Of a stretch of DNA of 64,000 bases, positions 9,532 through 19,956 are shown one piece after another (positions within the stretch are counted from its first letter, which is position 1; every line of letters starts with the position of its first letter). Source of the DNA: Ciceribacter sichuanensis (GTDB lineage: Bacteria; Pseudomonadota; Alphaproteobacteria; Rhizobiales; Rhizobiaceae); the NCBI RefSeq assembly GCF_024055605.1, contig NZ_JAMXLX010000003.1:62001-126000 (forward strand). The letters are read 5' to 3'. The notes under the pieces were generated by a model that did not search any database, had not been told where the DNA came from, and worked only from the letters and a program-made list of their open reading frames with translations. Made by a program: the position numbers and the translations under genes.

Positions 9532-10053
9532 TCAGCGGCCGAGGGTCGCTGCCAGATCGGCCTTGATCAGGTCAGCGAGCTGATGGGCTGCCCGGTCCTC
9601 GCCGTCGCGTATGGCGCGAACCTTGGCAAACTCCTGCTCTGGGAAATCGACAAGCGCTGTGGCCTGGCGTCTGGCTGTACGAAGGGTTACGTCGTCCGAG
9701 ACGCGCTTGAGCGTGTAGGAACCGGTCACCGTGACGCGACCTACATTCGGATTGTCCGTATTTTTCTGCAGCTCGACACCCATCACCGAGGACGTGATAT
9801 TCAACTCGACCCGATATTGCGGGGTCTTCGCCTCGCCTGCGCCACCGCCTGTCAGGAAGATCAGGCGATTGCGAACTTCGAGGCCGACGCGGCTGCTTAC
9901 GTCGGAATAGGCAATTGCGGCCAAATTTTCGCTGGTGCCAGAAGCTTCGTCATAGAGTGGACGAACCTGGCAACCGGCGAGAAGAGTGGCAAGACCAAGG
10001 CCAAGCAGGATGCTGGCCCGGCGCCGCGGCAGGCGTACGGAATCAGACGACAA
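9532..10053 (-). CDS. lptE: LPS-assembly lipoprotein LptE
   Basis: LptE is the outer-membrane lipoprotein that plugs LptD and helps deliver lipopolysaccharide to the cell surface. The 173-residue product has a basic N-terminus and a hydrophobic stretch ending in the lipobox LLAGC (Cys near residue 28). A beta-rich domain follows, with the QVRPLYDEA start typical of alphaproteobacterial LptE. The only plausible start is a TTG at 10053-10051, which overlaps the end of leuS by 11 bases, so expression is probably coupled to leuS. Sequence identity in this family is low; the call rests on lipobox, size and the leuS-lptE-holA order. Confidence 0.88.
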   Translation of the reverse strand: MSSDSVRLPRRRASILLGLGLATLLAGCQVRPLYDEASGTSENLAAIAYSDVSSRVGLEVRNRLIFLTGGGAGEAKTPQYRVELNITSSVMGVELQKNTDNPNVGRVTVTGSYTLKRVSDDVTLRTARRQATALVDFPEQEFAKVRAIRDGEDRAAHQLADLIKADLAATLGR

Positions 10054-12670
10054 TGTTCACAATCCTTAGCGGGACGACAATGACCTTTTTCGGCGGCTGT
10101 CCATTGAGGGCTGCCTTGACGACATCCAGTGCAAGAACCGCAGCTTGCACGGCATTTTGATCCGCGTCGCGTGCGATTGTCAATTCAGCGCGTTTCTTGC
10201 CGTTGATCTGGACGGGCAGGATAACCTCGTTCTCGACGACGAGTTCCGGGTCGAAAGTCGGCCAGGGCGCGTTGGCGACGAGGCCTTCGCCGCCAATGGC
10301 CTGCCAGCATTCTTCCGCTAGGTGCGGGGTCATCGGAGCGACCAGTTGGACGAGGATACCGGCAGCATCGCGAACCGCGGCGACATAGACCGCGTCGGCC
10401 TTGCCGGCGGCGACTGTCGTCAACGGCGTTGCGAGCGCGTTCACCAGTTCATAGATGCGGGCGATCGCCTTGTTGAACGACAGCTTGTCGAGATCGCCCT
10501 GCACGGCCTTCAACGTACGATGAGTGATCTGCGAGATCGCCAGCGCTTCGCCTTCCTTAGCCGGAGTCGATTGTGCTTTGGCAAGCACATCGGCGGCTTC
10601 GGAAATCAGGCGCCATACGCGCTGAACGAAACGATGAGCGCCTTCCACACCGGCTTCGGACCAGATGACGTCACGATCTGGCGGAGAGTCGGAAAGGACG
10701 AAGAAACGGGCGGTATCAGCGCCGTAGGACGCAATGATATCATCCGGATCCACGACGTTCTTCTTCGACTTCGACATCTTCTCGATCGAGCCGATGGTGA
10801 CTTCCTCGCCACTGGCGATCAGGGTCGCGCGGCGGCCGCCGTCGATCTCCTCGATACGGATATCGGCCGGCGTTACCCATTGGCCGTTGTTGCCGGTTCC
10901 CAGACGATAGGTCTCATGCACCACCATGCCCTGAGTGAAGAGGCCCTTGAAGGGCTCCTTGACGCTGACATGGCCCGTCTCGCGCATGGCGCGGGTGAAG
11001 AAGCGGGAATAGAGAAGATGCAGGATCGCGTGCTCGATGCCACCGATATACTGATCGACCGGCAGCCAGTGGTCGGCGATGGCCGGCACCGTCGGCAGAT
11101 CCTCGCGAGGGGCGGTGAAGCGGGCGAAATACCAGCTCGAATCGACGAAGGTATCCATCGTATCGGTTTCACGCCGTGCATCCTTGCCGCATTCGGGGCA
11201 GGCCACATGACGCCAGGTCGCATGGCGATCCAGCGGGTTGCCGGGAACGTCGAAGGTCACGTCGTCGGGTAGCTTTACTGGCAGGTCCTTCTTGGGAACG
11301 GGGACGACGCCGCAGGCCTCGCAATGAATGACCGGGATCGGGCAGCCCCAGTAACGCTGACGGGAAATGCCCCAGTCGCGCAGGCGGAAATTGACCTTGC
11401 GCTCGCCCTGCGGTGCGTTGCCCAGCAAGGTGTCGGAAAGGCGGCCTGCGACCGTTTCGAAGGCTTCCGTCGTCGACATGCCGTCGAGGAAGCGGGAATT
11501 GATCATGACCCCATCGCCGTCATAGGCGGTGTCGCCGACGGTGAATGTTGCTGCATCGCCATCTGCGGGCATGACGACGGGCACGACCGGAAGATCGTAC
11601 TTGCGGGCGAAATCGAGGTCGCGCTGGTCACCGGACGGGCAGCCGAAGATTGCGCCCGTGCCGTAATCCATCAGCACGAAGTTGGCGATGTAAACGGGCA
11701 GTTCCCAGGAGGCATCGAAGGGATGGCGAACCTTGACACCGGTGTCCATGCCCCTTTTCTCAGCGGTTTCCAGGGCGGCTAAAGACGTGCCGGCGCGACG
11801 GCATTCGTCACAGAAGGCGGCCACTTCCGCGTTGCTTTCGGAAATCGCCTTCGCCAGCGGATGATCCGCGGCGATCGCCAGGAACGAGGCGCCGAACAGC
11901 GTGTCCGGACGGGTGGTGTAAACAGTGACTTCCGAATGGCCAGCAGGCGCGCCGGACGCGATTTCCCAACGCAGCGACAGGCCTTCCGAACGGCCGATCC
12001 AGTTCTTCTGCATGAGCCGGACCTTTTCCGGCCACTGGTCGAGCGTGTCGAGCGCGTCCAGCAGGTCCTGGCTGAAGTCGGTGATCTTGAAAAACCACTG
12101 AACGAGATCACGCTGTTCCACCAGCGCGCCGGAGCGCCAGCCGCGGCCGTCGATGACTTGCTCGTTGGCAAGTACGGTCTGATCGACCGGGTCCCAGTTC
12201 ACCTTGGACTGCTTGCGGTAGACGAGACCCTTTTCCATCATGTCGAGGAAGAGGTATTGCTGGCGGTGATAATATTCGACATCGCACGTGGCGAATTCGC
12301 GGGACCAGTCCAGCGACAGTCCCATCGACTTCAGCTGCCCGCGCATGGTGGCGATGTTCTGATAGGTCCATTCCTTCGGGTGAACCTTGTTCTGCATGGC
12401 GGCATTTTCGGCCGGCATGCCGAAAGCGTCCCAGCCCATCGGGTGCAGAACGCTGTAACCACGGGCACGTTTGTAACGGGCCACCACGTCACCCATCGCA
12501 TAGTTGCGGACATGGCCCATATGAATGCGCCCCGACGGATAGGGGAACATTTCGAGCACGTAATACTTCTCGCGCTTGTCGTTGTTGTCGGTAACGAAGA
12601 CGCCTGCTTCGGACCATTTCGCCTGCCAACGGGGCTCGGCGTCGCGCGGATTGTAACGTTCGGTGGCCAT
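10043..12670 (-). CDS. leuS: Leucyl-tRNA synthetase
   Basis: LeuS charges tRNA-Leu. The 875-residue length is normal for bacterial LeuS. The class I HIGH motif appears as HMGH at 50-53 within [13 protein letters not shown]. The editing domain carries [12 protein letters not shown], and the KMSKS motif reads [13 protein letters not shown] near residue 640. The catalytic stretch [13 protein letters not shown] is also present. The gene diverges from the YggS-type gene across about 200 bases. Its last codons overlap the start of lptE. Confidence 0.97.
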   Translation of the reverse strand: MATERYNPRDAEPRWQAKWSEAGVFVTDNNDKREKYYVLEMFPYPSGRIHMGHVRNYAMGDVVARYKRARGYSVLHPMGWDAFGMPAENAAMQNKVHPKEWTYQNIATMRGQLKSMGLSLDWSREFATCDVEYYHRQQYLFLDMMEKGLVYRKQSKVNWDPVDQTVLANEQVIDGRGWRSGALVEQRDLVQWFFKITDFSQDLLDALDTLDQWPEKVRLMQKNWIGRSEGLSLRWEIASGAPAGHSEVTVYTTRPDTLFGASFLAIAADHPLAKAISESNAEVAAFCDECRRAGTSLAALETAEKRGMDTGVKVRHPFDASWELPVYIANFVLMDYGTGAIFGCPSGDQRDLDFARKYDLPVVPVVMPADGDAATFTVGDTAYDGDGVMINSRFLDGMSTTEAFETVAGRLSDTLLGNAPQGERKVNFRLRDWGISRQRYWGCPIPVIHCEACGVVPVPKKDLPVKLPDDVTFDVPGNPLDRHATWRHVACPECGKDARRETDTMDTFVDSSWYFARFTAPREDLPTVPAIADHWLPVDQYIGGIEHAILHLLYSRFFTRAMRETGHVSVKEPFKGLFTQGMVVHETYRLGTGNNGQWVTPADIRIEEIDGGRRATLIASGEEVTIGSIEKMSKSKKNVVDPDDIIASYGADTARFFVLSDSPPDRDVIWSEAGVEGAHRFVQRVWRLISEAADVLAKAQSTPAKEGEALAISQITHRTLKAVQGDLDKLSFNKAIARIYELVNALATPLTTVAAGKADAVYVAAVRDAAGILVQLVAPMTPHLAEECWQAIGGEGLVANAPWPTFDPELVVENEVILPVQINGKKRAELTIARDADQNAVQAAVLALDVVKAALNGQPPKKVIVVPLRIVNIVV

Positions 12671-12872
12671 TTATCGCATTTCCGGAGTAGTAAGAAAGGA
12701 AGGCGTGACCTTCACCACGAAACCGGCCAAGCGTCAAGTTTCTGAGCGCCCTAAAGCGGCTTTGGAGACGACGGCGGAGGCAGGTGTGGCAGGCACATGC
12801 TTCGGGCTTGCATCGTCCCACAAGGGCAGGCGATTATGGCCGAAGCACAGCAGGAATCGAACGGACAGGAAT

Positions 12873-13532
12873 ATGACAGCAGTCGAAGGGTTGAACGAGG
12901 TCAAGGTGCGGCTTGCGAAAGCAATCAGGGAGGCAGGTCGTAAGCCGGATTCGGCAACGCTGGTAGCGGTTTCCAAAACCTTCGATGCGGATGCGATCCG
13001 CCCCGCGATCGGTGCGGGTCAGCGGGTGTTCGGCGAGAACCGGGTTCAGGAAGCGCAGGGCAAATGGCCTGAGCTGAAGGCGGAGACCGCTGGTATCGAG
13101 CTTCACCTGATTGGCCCGTTGCAGTCGAACAAGGCGGCCGATGCGGTGGCGCTGTTCGACGTGATCGAAAGCGTGGACCGGGAGAAGATAGCACGGGCGC
13201 TTGCCGATGAAATGAAACGGCAGGGCCGGAAGCTCGGCATCTATATCCAGGTCAACACCGGACTGGAGCCTCAGAAAGCCGGTATTGCTCCTGACGATGT
13301 GGCTGCTTTCGTCGATCTGTGCCGGTCGGAACTGCAGCTCTCCGTGGAAGGGCTGATGTGCATTCCGCCGGCTGACGAAAATCCCGGTCCGCATTTCGCG
13401 TTGCTGGCAAAGCTTGCCTCGGAAAATGGTCTGGCGAAGCTTTCCATGGGCATGTCCGGCGATTTCGAGACGGCGGTCGGCTTTGGTGCGACGAGCGTGC
13501 GTGTCGGGTCGGCCATTTTTGGTGCCCGCTGA
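12873..13532 (+). CDS. YggS/PROSC-family pyridoxal-phosphate homeostasis protein
   Basis: Members of this family bind pyridoxal 5'-phosphate on a single-domain alanine-racemase-type barrel and keep free PLP balanced; no catalytic activity is established. The 219-residue product has the PLP lysine in LVAVSKTF, then FGENRVQEAQ, HLIGPLQSNK and LSMGMSGDFETA, all diagnostic. The frame stays open 70 codons upstream to 12663. I place the start at 12873 because the upstream part is low-complexity, overlaps the leuS promoter region and is absent from the family, while CAGGA stands just before this ATG. Confidence 0.93.
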   Translation: MTAVEGLNEVKVRLAKAIREAGRKPDSATLVAVSKTFDADAIRPAIGAGQRVFGENRVQEAQGKWPELKAETAGIELHLIGPLQSNKAADAVALFDVIESVDREKIARALADEMKRQGRKLGIYIQVNTGLEPQKAGIAPDDVAAFVDLCRSELQLSVEGLMCIPPADENPGPHFALLAKLASENGLAKLSMGMSGDFETAVGFGATSVRVGSAIFGAR

Positions 13533-13654
13533 GCGGAGGTATCACCTTACGTCTTCGCCTTATGACCTAGAGCTTTGGTCTGACTTTCCTCCCTGTGGGC
13601 CGGTGCCTACTATCGCGCGCGACATCACGTCGGGCATTGCATTGGGAGGAAGTC

Positions 13655-15562
13655 ATGCAGAGCAACTATCTGGAAACCTATCAGTCGTGGATGGGGGAAC
13701 CGGAGGCATTCTGGAAAGCCCAGGCGGACAGGCTCGACTGGTTCAAGCCGGCGGACAAGGTGTTCGACGGCGACGCCGGCCTTTATGGCCGATGGTTTGC
13801 GGGTGCCGAAACCAATACCTGCCATAACTGTCTCGACCGTCATGTCGCCGCCGGCCGCGGCGAGGATACGGCTGTCATCTACGACAGCCCGATGACCGGT
13901 GCGAAGAAGCACTACAGCTTCGATGACGTGCTTGCCGAAGTGACGGCGATTGCCGCCGTACTCAAGAACCACGGTGTTGCGAAAGGTGATCGGGTCATCA
14001 TCTATATGCCGATGATCCCGGAAGCCGTGTTCTCCATGCTGGCCTGCGCCCGCATCGGGGCTATTCATTCGGTGGTCTTCGGCGGATTTGCCGCAAGCGA
14101 GCTTGCAACGCGCATCGATGATTGCGGCGCCAAGGTCGTGATCTCCGCGAGTTGTGGCCTCGAGCCGGGACGTGTCGTTCCCTACAAGCCGTTGCTCGAC
14201 CACGCGCTCGACATGGCCAAGGTGAAGCCGGAATACTGCTTCGTACTGCAGCGTGACGAGCTGCATGCTCCACTGCGTTACGAGCATGGCGACGTGGACT
14301 TTGCCAAGGCCGTCGAGGTCGAGCGGATCAACGGGACCCCCGTCGCCTGTGAGCCGGTTGCGGCCACGGATCCCCTTTATATTCTCTATACCTCAGGCAC
14401 GACCGGCCAGCCGAAAGGCGTGGTGCGCGACAATGGCGGTCACATGGTGGCGCTCGCCTGGACGATGGAAAACATCTACGGGGTCAAGCCCGGGGAAGTC
14501 TTCTGGGCGGCCTCCGATATCGGCTGGGTCGTCGGTCACTCCTATATCGTCTACGGACCGCTGCTTGCCGGCAATACGACGGTGATCTTCGAAGGCAAGC
14601 CGGTTGGAACGCCTGATGCCGGAACCTTCTGGCGCGTGGTGGCCGAGCATGACGTCAAGGCGCTTTTCACAGCGCCGACCGCATTCCGCGCCATTCGCCG
14701 CGACGATCCGGATGGTGAGCTGATCCGCAAATACGACACCTCCGGTCTCCGGGCGCTGTTCCTTGCCGGCGAACGGGCCGATCCCGAAACCATCAAATGG
14801 GCAGAGAAGATGCTCAAGGTGCCGGTAATCGACCACTGGTGGCAGACGGAAACCGGCTGGGCGATTGCCGCAAATCCTGCGGGCCTCGGTCTCCTGCCGG
14901 TCAAATACGGCTCTCCCGCCGTACCGATGCCGGGCTACGGGGTCGAGGTGCTGGACGATGCAGGCCACCCGGTGCCGCGTGGCACGCTCGGCAATATCGT
15001 CGTGAAACTGCCGTTGCCGCCCGGTTGCCTTGTGACCTTCTGGAATGCCGATGAACGGTTCCGCTCGTCCTGCCTCGAGGAGTTTCCGGGCTATTACAAG
15101 ACCGCTGACGCCGGCATCATCGATGACGATGGTTATGTCTTCGTCATGGCGCGCACGGACGACATCATCAATTGCGCCGGTCATCGCCTTTCGACCGGCG
15201 CGATGGAGGAAGTCTGTGCCATGCATCCGGATGTCGCGGAATGCGCGGTCATCGGCATTGCCGATGAGCTTAAGGGCCAGATTCCCTGCGGCTTCCTGGT
15301 GCTGAAACGCGATGTGAGCCGCGATTTCTCGGCGATCCAGCGTGAGATCGTACAGCTCGTACGCGACGAGATCGGACCTGTCGCGGCTTTCAAGACGGTG
15401 ATGAAGGTCGAGCGCCTGCCGAAGACCCGGTCTGGCAAGATCCTGCGTGGAACCATGCAGAAGATCGCCGACGGCCTGCCCTGGAAGATGCCGGCGACGA
15501 TCGACGACCCCGCCATCCTCGACGAGATCACGGTCGTGCTGAAGTCGCACGGGCACGGCTGA
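13655..15562 (+). CDS. prpE: Propionyl-CoA synthetase (AMP-forming)
   Basis: PrpE activates propionate (and less well acetate) with ATP and CoA to propionyl-CoA. It belongs to the ANL superfamily. The 635-residue protein has the acyl-CoA synthetase N-terminal domain and the A3 motif YTSGTTGQPKGVV. The conserved WWQTETGWAI distinguishes this family from the TETGG of acetyl-CoA synthetases. The C-terminal TRSGKILRG carries the catalytic, acetylation-sensitive lysine. GGGAGGAAG directly precedes the ATG at 13655, so I reject an in-frame start 20 codons upstream. A strong terminator follows. Confidence 0.9.
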   Translation: MQSNYLETYQSWMGEPEAFWKAQADRLDWFKPADKVFDGDAGLYGRWFAGAETNTCHNCLDRHVAAGRGEDTAVIYDSPMTGAKKHYSFDDVLAEVTAIAAVLKNHGVAKGDRVIIYMPMIPEAVFSMLACARIGAIHSVVFGGFAASELATRIDDCGAKVVISASCGLEPGRVVPYKPLLDHALDMAKVKPEYCFVLQRDELHAPLRYEHGDVDFAKAVEVERINGTPVACEPVAATDPLYILYTSGTTGQPKGVVRDNGGHMVALAWTMENIYGVKPGEVFWAASDIGWVVGHSYIVYGPLLAGNTTVIFEGKPVGTPDAGTFWRVVAEHDVKALFTAPTAFRAIRRDDPDGELIRKYDTSGLRALFLAGERADPETIKWAEKMLKVPVIDHWWQTETGWAIAANPAGLGLLPVKYGSPAVPMPGYGVEVLDDAGHPVPRGTLGNIVVKLPLPPGCLVTFWNADERFRSSCLEEFPGYYKTADAGIIDDDGYVFVMARTDDIINCAGHRLSTGAMEEVCAMHPDVAECAVIGIADELKGQIPCGFLVLKRDVSRDFSAIQREIVQLVRDEIGPVAAFKTVMKVERLPKTRSGKILRGTMQKIADGLPWKMPATIDDPAILDEITVVLKSHGHG

Positions 15563-15635
15563 GAAGGGCTGCAAGCTTTTGCGTGACAAGCTCCGTGCGG
15601 GCCGCCCTTGGGCAGCTTGACCGGCAGCGGACATG

Positions 15636-15672
15636 AAAAAAGCCCCGGCGTCAAACGCCGGGGCTTTCCTTT
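15636..15672 (+). terminator. Intrinsic terminator after prpE
   Basis: A perfect ten-base GC-rich stem (AGCCCCGGCG with CGCCGGGGCT) has the loop TCAAA. It is preceded by an A run and followed by TTCCTTT. It can serve prpE on the plus strand and trcR on the minus strand. Confidence 0.9.
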
Positions 15673-15689
15673 AGCCGGATTCGACCGCC

Positions 15690-16391
15690 TCAGAAGCGGT
15701 CGTCATCCTCGTCCTGGTTACGGTCGGATTTCAGCGACTGCAGCTTTGCGAAGACAGCATTGGCGTCGATTTCCTTCTCCTCCTCGCGCTCGTAGCTGAA
15801 GCCGAGGTTTTCGGTCTCGTTGGCTGCCTGCAAGGTCGCGCCGAGTTCGGCGGCGGTCGGCAGCGGACGGCCCTTCGATGCCTTCTCCACTTCGAGGTCG
15901 AGGTCGATCTGGCTGCAGAGGCCGAGTGTCACCGGATCCATCGGCGTCAGGTTGGCCGAGTTCCAGTGGGTGCGGTCGCGGATCTGCTCGATGGTGCTCT
16001 TGGTGGTTCCGACGAGACGCGAGATCTGGGCATCCTTGAGTTCGGGATGGTTGCGCACGAGCCAGAGAATGGCGTTCGGGCGATCCTGACGCTTGGAAAC
16101 CGGTGTGTAACGCGGACCGCGGCGCTTGGAGTCGGGAACTCGCACCTTCGGCTCGGAAATCTTCAGCTTGTAGTTCACGTCGGCTTCCGCGCGGGCGATT
16201 TCGTCGCGGGAGAGCTGGCCGGTGGAGATCGGGTCGAGACCCTTGATGCCCTGCGCTGCTTCGCCGTCTGCAATGGCCTTGACCTCAAGCGGGTGAAGCT
16301 TGCAGAACTGCGCGATCTGATCAAATGACAGCGCGGTATTGTCGACGAGCCATACGGCGGTGGCCTTCGGCATGAGCAAGGTCTGAGCCAT
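15690..16391 (-). CDS. trcR: TrcR-type cell-cycle transcriptional regulator (DUF1013)
   Basis: The DUF1013/TrcR family is confined to alphaproteobacteria; the Caulobacter member is described as a cell-cycle transcriptional regulator. The 233-residue product begins MAQTLLMPKATAVWLVDN and contains two helix-turn-helix-like stretches, around LSFDQIAQFCKLHPLEV and ELKDAQISRLVGTTKSTIEQ. A basic middle (SKRRGPRYTPVSKR) separates them, and the tail is very acidic (RNQDEDDDRF). I set the start at 16391 because AAGGA stands nine bases upstream and matches the family start, although the frame stays open to 16616. It diverges from acs. Confidence 0.88.
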   Translation of the reverse strand: MAQTLLMPKATAVWLVDNTALSFDQIAQFCKLHPLEVKAIADGEAAQGIKGLDPISTGQLSRDEIARAEADVNYKLKISEPKVRVPDSKRRGPRYTPVSKRQDRPNAILWLVRNHPELKDAQISRLVGTTKSTIEQIRDRTHWNSANLTPMDPVTLGLCSQIDLDLEVEKASKGRPLPTAAELGATLQAANETENLGFSYEREEEKEIDANAVFAKLQSLKSDRNQDEDDDRF

Positions 16392-16628
16392 GGATATAAT
16401 CCTTCTTCGCGTCCGCGCCGGGTGTCGCGGGCCGTGGGTCTTAACCACAATTTCCGGGAAATCATCGGTCTTATACCCGGATTGTATCGTAATTGCAATT
16501 CTTGAAGCTCCGAATGACCTTTGTCTAATTGCTGGTGGCTTGCGAACTGCTATGAATAAATCATATGGGCCGGGGAGGAGTGGTCCGCGGCCGTCAGGAA
16601 ACTGGCGCGTCAACATGAGGAGGAGTTC
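16392..16628. other. Divergent promoter region between trcR and acs
   Basis: About 237 bases without a credible gene. It is AT-richer than its surroundings around 16440-16565 and ends in AGGAGGAGTTC, the ribosome-binding site of acs. No operator could be assigned with confidence. Confidence 0.45.
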
Positions 16629-18581
16629 ATGTCAGCCAAGATTTATCCGGTGCTCAAATCGGCGAAAACCCGTGCCTTGATCGATAAGGACAAGTACCTG
16701 AAATGGTACGAGGAAAGCATCGAAGACCCCGAGAAATTCTGGGACAAGCACGGCAAGCGTATTGACTGGTTCAAGCCTTACACCAAGGTCAAGAACACCA
16801 ATTTCAAGGGCAAGGTTTCCATCAAGTGGTTTGAAGACGGCCTGACCAACGTCTCCTACAACTGTATCGACCGTCACCTGAAGACCCATGGCGAACGCAC
16901 CGCGATCATCTGGGAAGGCGACAACCCCTATATCGACAAGAAGATCACCTATAACCAACTCTACGACGCCGTCTGCCGTCTCGCCAACGTGCTGAAGGAG
17001 CAGGGTGTCAAGAAGGGCGATCGCGTCACCATCTACATGCCGATGATCCCCGAGGCGGCCTATGCCATGCTCGCCTGCGCCCGTATCGGCGCGATCCATT
17101 CCGTGGTCTTCGGCGGCTTCAGCCCCGAGGCTCTGGCGGGCCGTATCGTCGACTGCGAATCCACCTTCGTCATCACCTGTGACGAAGGCGTGCGCGGCGG
17201 CAAGCCTGTTCCGCTCAAGGAAAACACCGATATCGCCATCGATATCGCCGCCAAGCAGTATGTCATCGTCAACAAGGTTCTGGTCGTTCGCCGCACGGGT
17301 GGCAAGATCGGCTGGGCGCCGGGCCGCGACATCTGGTATCATCAGGAAGTCGCCAAGGCGAAGCCGGACTGCCCGCCGGTCAAGATGAAGGCGGAAGATC
17401 CGCTGTTCATTCTCTACACCTCAGGTTCGACCGGCAAGCCGAAGGGCGTGCTGCACACGACGGGCGGTTATCTCGTCTACGCCTCGATGACCCATGAGTA
17501 CGTGTTTGACTACAAGGACGGCGAGACCTACTGGTGCACGGCCGATGTGGGCTGGGTAACGGGTCACTCCTATATCGTCTACGGACCGCTGGCGAATTGC
17601 GCCACGACGCTGATGTTCGAGGGCGTGCCCAACTTCCCGGATCAGGGTCGTTTCTGGGAAGTGATCGACAAGCACAAGGTTAACGTCTTCTACACGGCGC
17701 CAACTGCCATCCGTTCGCTGATGGGCGCCGGCGACGAGTTCGTGAAGCGTTCTTCCCGATCCTCTCTTCGCCTTCTCGGATCGGTGGGCGAGCCGATCAA
17801 TCCCGAGGCATGGGAATGGTATTATAACGTTGTCGGCGACCAGAAGTCCCCGATCGTCGATACTTGGTGGCAGACGGAAACCGGCGGCATCCTCATCTCG
17901 CCGCTGCCGGGCGCCACGGATCTGAAGCCGGGCTCGGCCACCCTGCCCTTCTTCGGCGTCAAGCCGGAGCTGGTAGACAATGAAGGGAAAGTGCTGGAAG
18001 GCGCCACCGACGGCAATCTCTGCATCACCGACAGCTGGCCCGGTCAGGCACGCAGCATCTACGGCGACCACAACCGTTTCGCCCAGACGTATTTCTCAAC
18101 CTACAAGGGCAAGTATTTCACCGGTGATGGCTGCCGGCGTGACGAGGACGGCTATTACTGGATCACTGGCCGCGTCGATGACGTCCTGAATGTCTCGGGT
18201 CACCGTCTCGGCACGGCGGAAGTCGAATCGGCACTGGTTTCGCATCATCTGGTGTCGGAAGCTGCCGTCGTCGGTTATCCGCATCCGATCAAGGGACAGG
18301 GCATCTATTGCTATGTGACGCTGATGGCCGATCACGATGGCGACGAGGCGCTGCGACAGGCGCTGATCAAGCATGTCCGCTCGGAGATCGGACCGATTGC
18401 CACGCCGGACAAGATCCAGTTCGCGCCGGGCCTGCCCAAGACCCGTTCGGGCAAGATCATGCGCCGCATCCTGCGCAAGATCGCGGAGGACGATTTCGGC
18501 GCACTCGGCGATACCTCGACGCTTGCCGATCCGGCCGTGGTCGACGATCTGATCGAGAACCGCCAGAACCGCAGCGCCTGA
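16629..18581 (+). CDS. acs: Acetyl-CoA synthetase (AMP-forming)
   Basis: Acs converts acetate, ATP and CoA to acetyl-CoA through acetyl-AMP, supporting growth on acetate. The 650-residue length is typical. It shows [19 protein letters not shown], the WWQTETGG motif with the acetyl-pocket tryptophan, and [14 protein letters not shown]. The C-terminal [15 protein letters not shown] lysine is the site regulated by acetylation in other bacteria. AGGAGGAG gives a strong ribosome-binding site. The gene is a second AMP-forming acyl-CoA synthetase 1.1 kb from prpE, but the two differ in key motifs and are not a recent duplication. Confidence 0.96.
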   Translation: MSAKIYPVLKSAKTRALIDKDKYLKWYEESIEDPEKFWDKHGKRIDWFKPYTKVKNTNFKGKVSIKWFEDGLTNVSYNCIDRHLKTHGERTAIIWEGDNPYIDKKITYNQLYDAVCRLANVLKEQGVKKGDRVTIYMPMIPEAAYAMLACARIGAIHSVVFGGFSPEALAGRIVDCESTFVITCDEGVRGGKPVPLKENTDIAIDIAAKQYVIVNKVLVVRRTGGKIGWAPGRDIWYHQEVAKAKPDCPPVKMKAEDPLFILYTSGSTGKPKGVLHTTGGYLVYASMTHEYVFDYKDGETYWCTADVGWVTGHSYIVYGPLANCATTLMFEGVPNFPDQGRFWEVIDKHKVNVFYTAPTAIRSLMGAGDEFVKRSSRSSLRLLGSVGEPINPEAWEWYYNVVGDQKSPIVDTWWQTETGGILISPLPGATDLKPGSATLPFFGVKPELVDNEGKVLEGATDGNLCITDSWPGQARSIYGDHNRFAQTYFSTYKGKYFTGDGCRRDEDGYYWITGRVDDVLNVSGHRLGTAEVESALVSHHLVSEAAVVGYPHPIKGQGIYCYVTLMADHDGDEALRQALIKHVRSEIGPIATPDKIQFAPGLPKTRSGKIMRRILRKIAEDDFGALGDTSTLADPAVVDDLIENRQNRSA

Positions 18582-18606
18582 GTTTCCAAGGCTGCCAAAA
18601 AAAGAC

Positions 18607-18633
18607 AAAGGTCCCTTTCGAGGGGCCTTTTTC
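18607..18633 (+). terminator. Intrinsic terminator after acs
   Basis: A ten-base stem (AAAGGTCCCT with AGGGGCCTTT, one G-T pair) closes a TTCG tetraloop and is followed by TTC. An A-rich run precedes it. The hairpin is 26 bases past the acs stop. Confidence 0.9.
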
Positions 18634-18730
18634 ATGTCGCTTGGAGCACCTCCGACGAAACCGGAATCGCCTTCAATGCTCCATCTGTCTAATTTGACGC
18701 AAAGTCGCTCGACACTTTTGCTGGAATTGC

Positions 18731-19012
18731 TCAACAGCCGATGGCGCTGCGGATCTCCTCGACCTGCTCCAGCGAATGGCAGATGTTTTCGCAAGGGATT
18801 CCATCCTTGTCGGCATCGGCGCGGCGATAGCCGTTGCACCAGAGTTCGACCGCTTCCTGGCAGCTTGAGACCTGCTTGCAGGTCTGGGCGGCCACGAGCA
18901 TGATCGTGCCCCCGGAGTTCCTTGCCGAAGCTGTATCGGCAGCCGGGGCTGCCAGCAAAAAACCTATCAGCGGTAATGCGATCGGAAACAGGTGCTTGAG
19001 CGACATCTTCAT
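18731..19012 (-). CDS. Small secreted protein with excalibur calcium-binding domain
   Basis: The 93-residue product has an N-terminal signal peptide (basic start, then hydrophobic LFPIALPLIGFLLAAPAA). The rest is one excalibur domain. Cysteines CKQVSSCQEA are followed by a Tyr-Arg pair and by DADKDGIPCE, an EF-hand-like calcium loop with the domain's closing Cys residues. Such domains are extracytoplasmic and often accompany nuclease or transglycosylase domains. Here the next gene upstream on the same strand is a secreted nuclease-fold protein. The function of the stand-alone domain is unknown. Confidence 0.8.
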   Translation of the reverse strand: MKMSLKHLFPIALPLIGFLLAAPAADTASARNSGGTIMLVAAQTCKQVSSCQEAVELWCNGYRRADADKDGIPCENICHSLEQVEEIRSAIGC

Positions 19013-19099
19013 CTTCGGTCCCTTGCTGAGGAATAGAAGAGGATGGGGCGGGACCTGTCCAGCAATCGCTGACAGCTCAGGCGTGCAGGTTCCTGTTTC

Positions 19100-19558
19100 T
19101 CAAGGGCAGGAGGCGGTTTTCTTCCGTCCGCCCTGATAGGGATCCACAAGGCCCGCATCCAGCAGGATGGAGGATGCGTCGCGGCCATCTTCCAGCTCAA
19201 GGCTCGCAACGACGCGGCCGAAATACTTGTCGCCGGAAATATTGGAGAGCGAAAGCGTGGAGGAGGAGGCGACGAGTTCCTCCAGAGCCGAATGCGCGCG
19301 TTCCGCCGCGTCGTGTATCTCAGGGCAGCGAGACTTGAGCTCGGGCGCATCGATGCCGCGCAGCCGCACATAGGTCGTCACATGCTGGTTCGGCCACGGC
19401 GTCGCATCCACGAGAACGGTGTCTCCGTCGATTACCCGGATTGCCGAGGCTTCCACCGGGCCGCTGATGCGCTGGCCAGCCAAAACTTCTTCCGCCAGAC
19501 CGGGCGCGATCAGGCTGGCAAGGAGGAGACATGAAAAACAGAATCGGCGGCTTTGCAT
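19100..19558 (-). CDS. Secreted thermonuclease-family (SNase-like) protein
   Basis: The 152-residue product begins with a signal peptide (MQSRRFCFSCLLLASLIAPGLA). An OB-fold of the staphylococcal nuclease family follows: VIDGDTVLVDA, the RLRGIDAPE metal-binding stretch, and DKYFGRVVASL with the catalytic-type arginine. Members cleave single-stranded nucleic acids, or in some lineages act otherwise. The domain is compact, so activity should not be assumed. An in-frame ATG six codons upstream (19576) is an alternative start; neither has a strong ribosome-binding site. The neighbour downstream on the same strand is the excalibur protein. Confidence 0.82.
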   Translation of the reverse strand: MQSRRFCFSCLLLASLIAPGLAEEVLAGQRISGPVEASAIRVIDGDTVLVDATPWPNQHVTTYVRLRGIDAPELKSRCPEIHDAAERAHSALEELVASSSTLSLSNISGDKYFGRVVASLELEDGRDASSILLDAGLVDPYQGGRKKTASCP

Positions 19559-19620
19559 GAAAGGAATATATTCCAATGCAAACCGTCGAACAATAGGTAT
19601 TTATTCTGCGGCCGATACAA

Positions 19621-19842
19621 TCAGAAATCGATGGCGCGGCCGTTGATCTCCCAGTCGCCGAAACGGGCGGGGTCGGCACCGCCCCGGCCGCCGATTTCAG
19701 TCGGCGGCGCGGCCTGTTGCTCATTGCGCCGGCGTTCCTCGGCTTCTGCAAGGGCGCGCTTTGCCGCTTCGCTCAGAACCTTCACGGGTGCTTCGCTTTC
19801 GGTATTGACGGGATTGTTGTCATTGTCGGCGTTACTGCTCAT
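19621..19842 (-). CDS. DUF1674 / SDHAF4-like succinate dehydrogenase assembly factor
   Basis: The 73-residue protein ends with the diagnostic block PTEIGGRGGADPARFGDWEI, followed by NGRAIDF, the signature of DUF1674. Mitochondrial members (SDHAF4/Sdh8) bind flavinylated succinate dehydrogenase SdhA and protect it during complex II assembly. The N-terminal half is a charged, alanine-rich helix (EAAKRALAEAEERRRNEQQ). The gene diverges from htpX across 114 bases. A bacterial role in SdhA maturation is inferred from the mitochondrial homologue. Confidence 0.85.
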   Translation of the reverse strand: MSSNADNDNNPVNTESEAPVKVLSEAAKRALAEAEERRRNEQQAAPPTEIGGRGGADPARFGDWEINGRAIDF

Positions 19843-19956
19843 GTCCGTTTCGTCCAGCGATCATTGAAACTTGGCCAAGTCCCTTTACATCTAGTTCAGT
19901 CTTGCGCACCAACCAAGGCTTGAAGCCCCATTTGCGCCCAACGACGGAGGGAAACG

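Noticed and set aside
13655..18581. prpE and acs as a recent tandem duplication
   Set aside because: They share the ANL fold but differ in acyl-pocket motifs (WWQTETGW versus WWQTETGG) and in flanking sequence, and trcR lies between them, so they are old paralogues.
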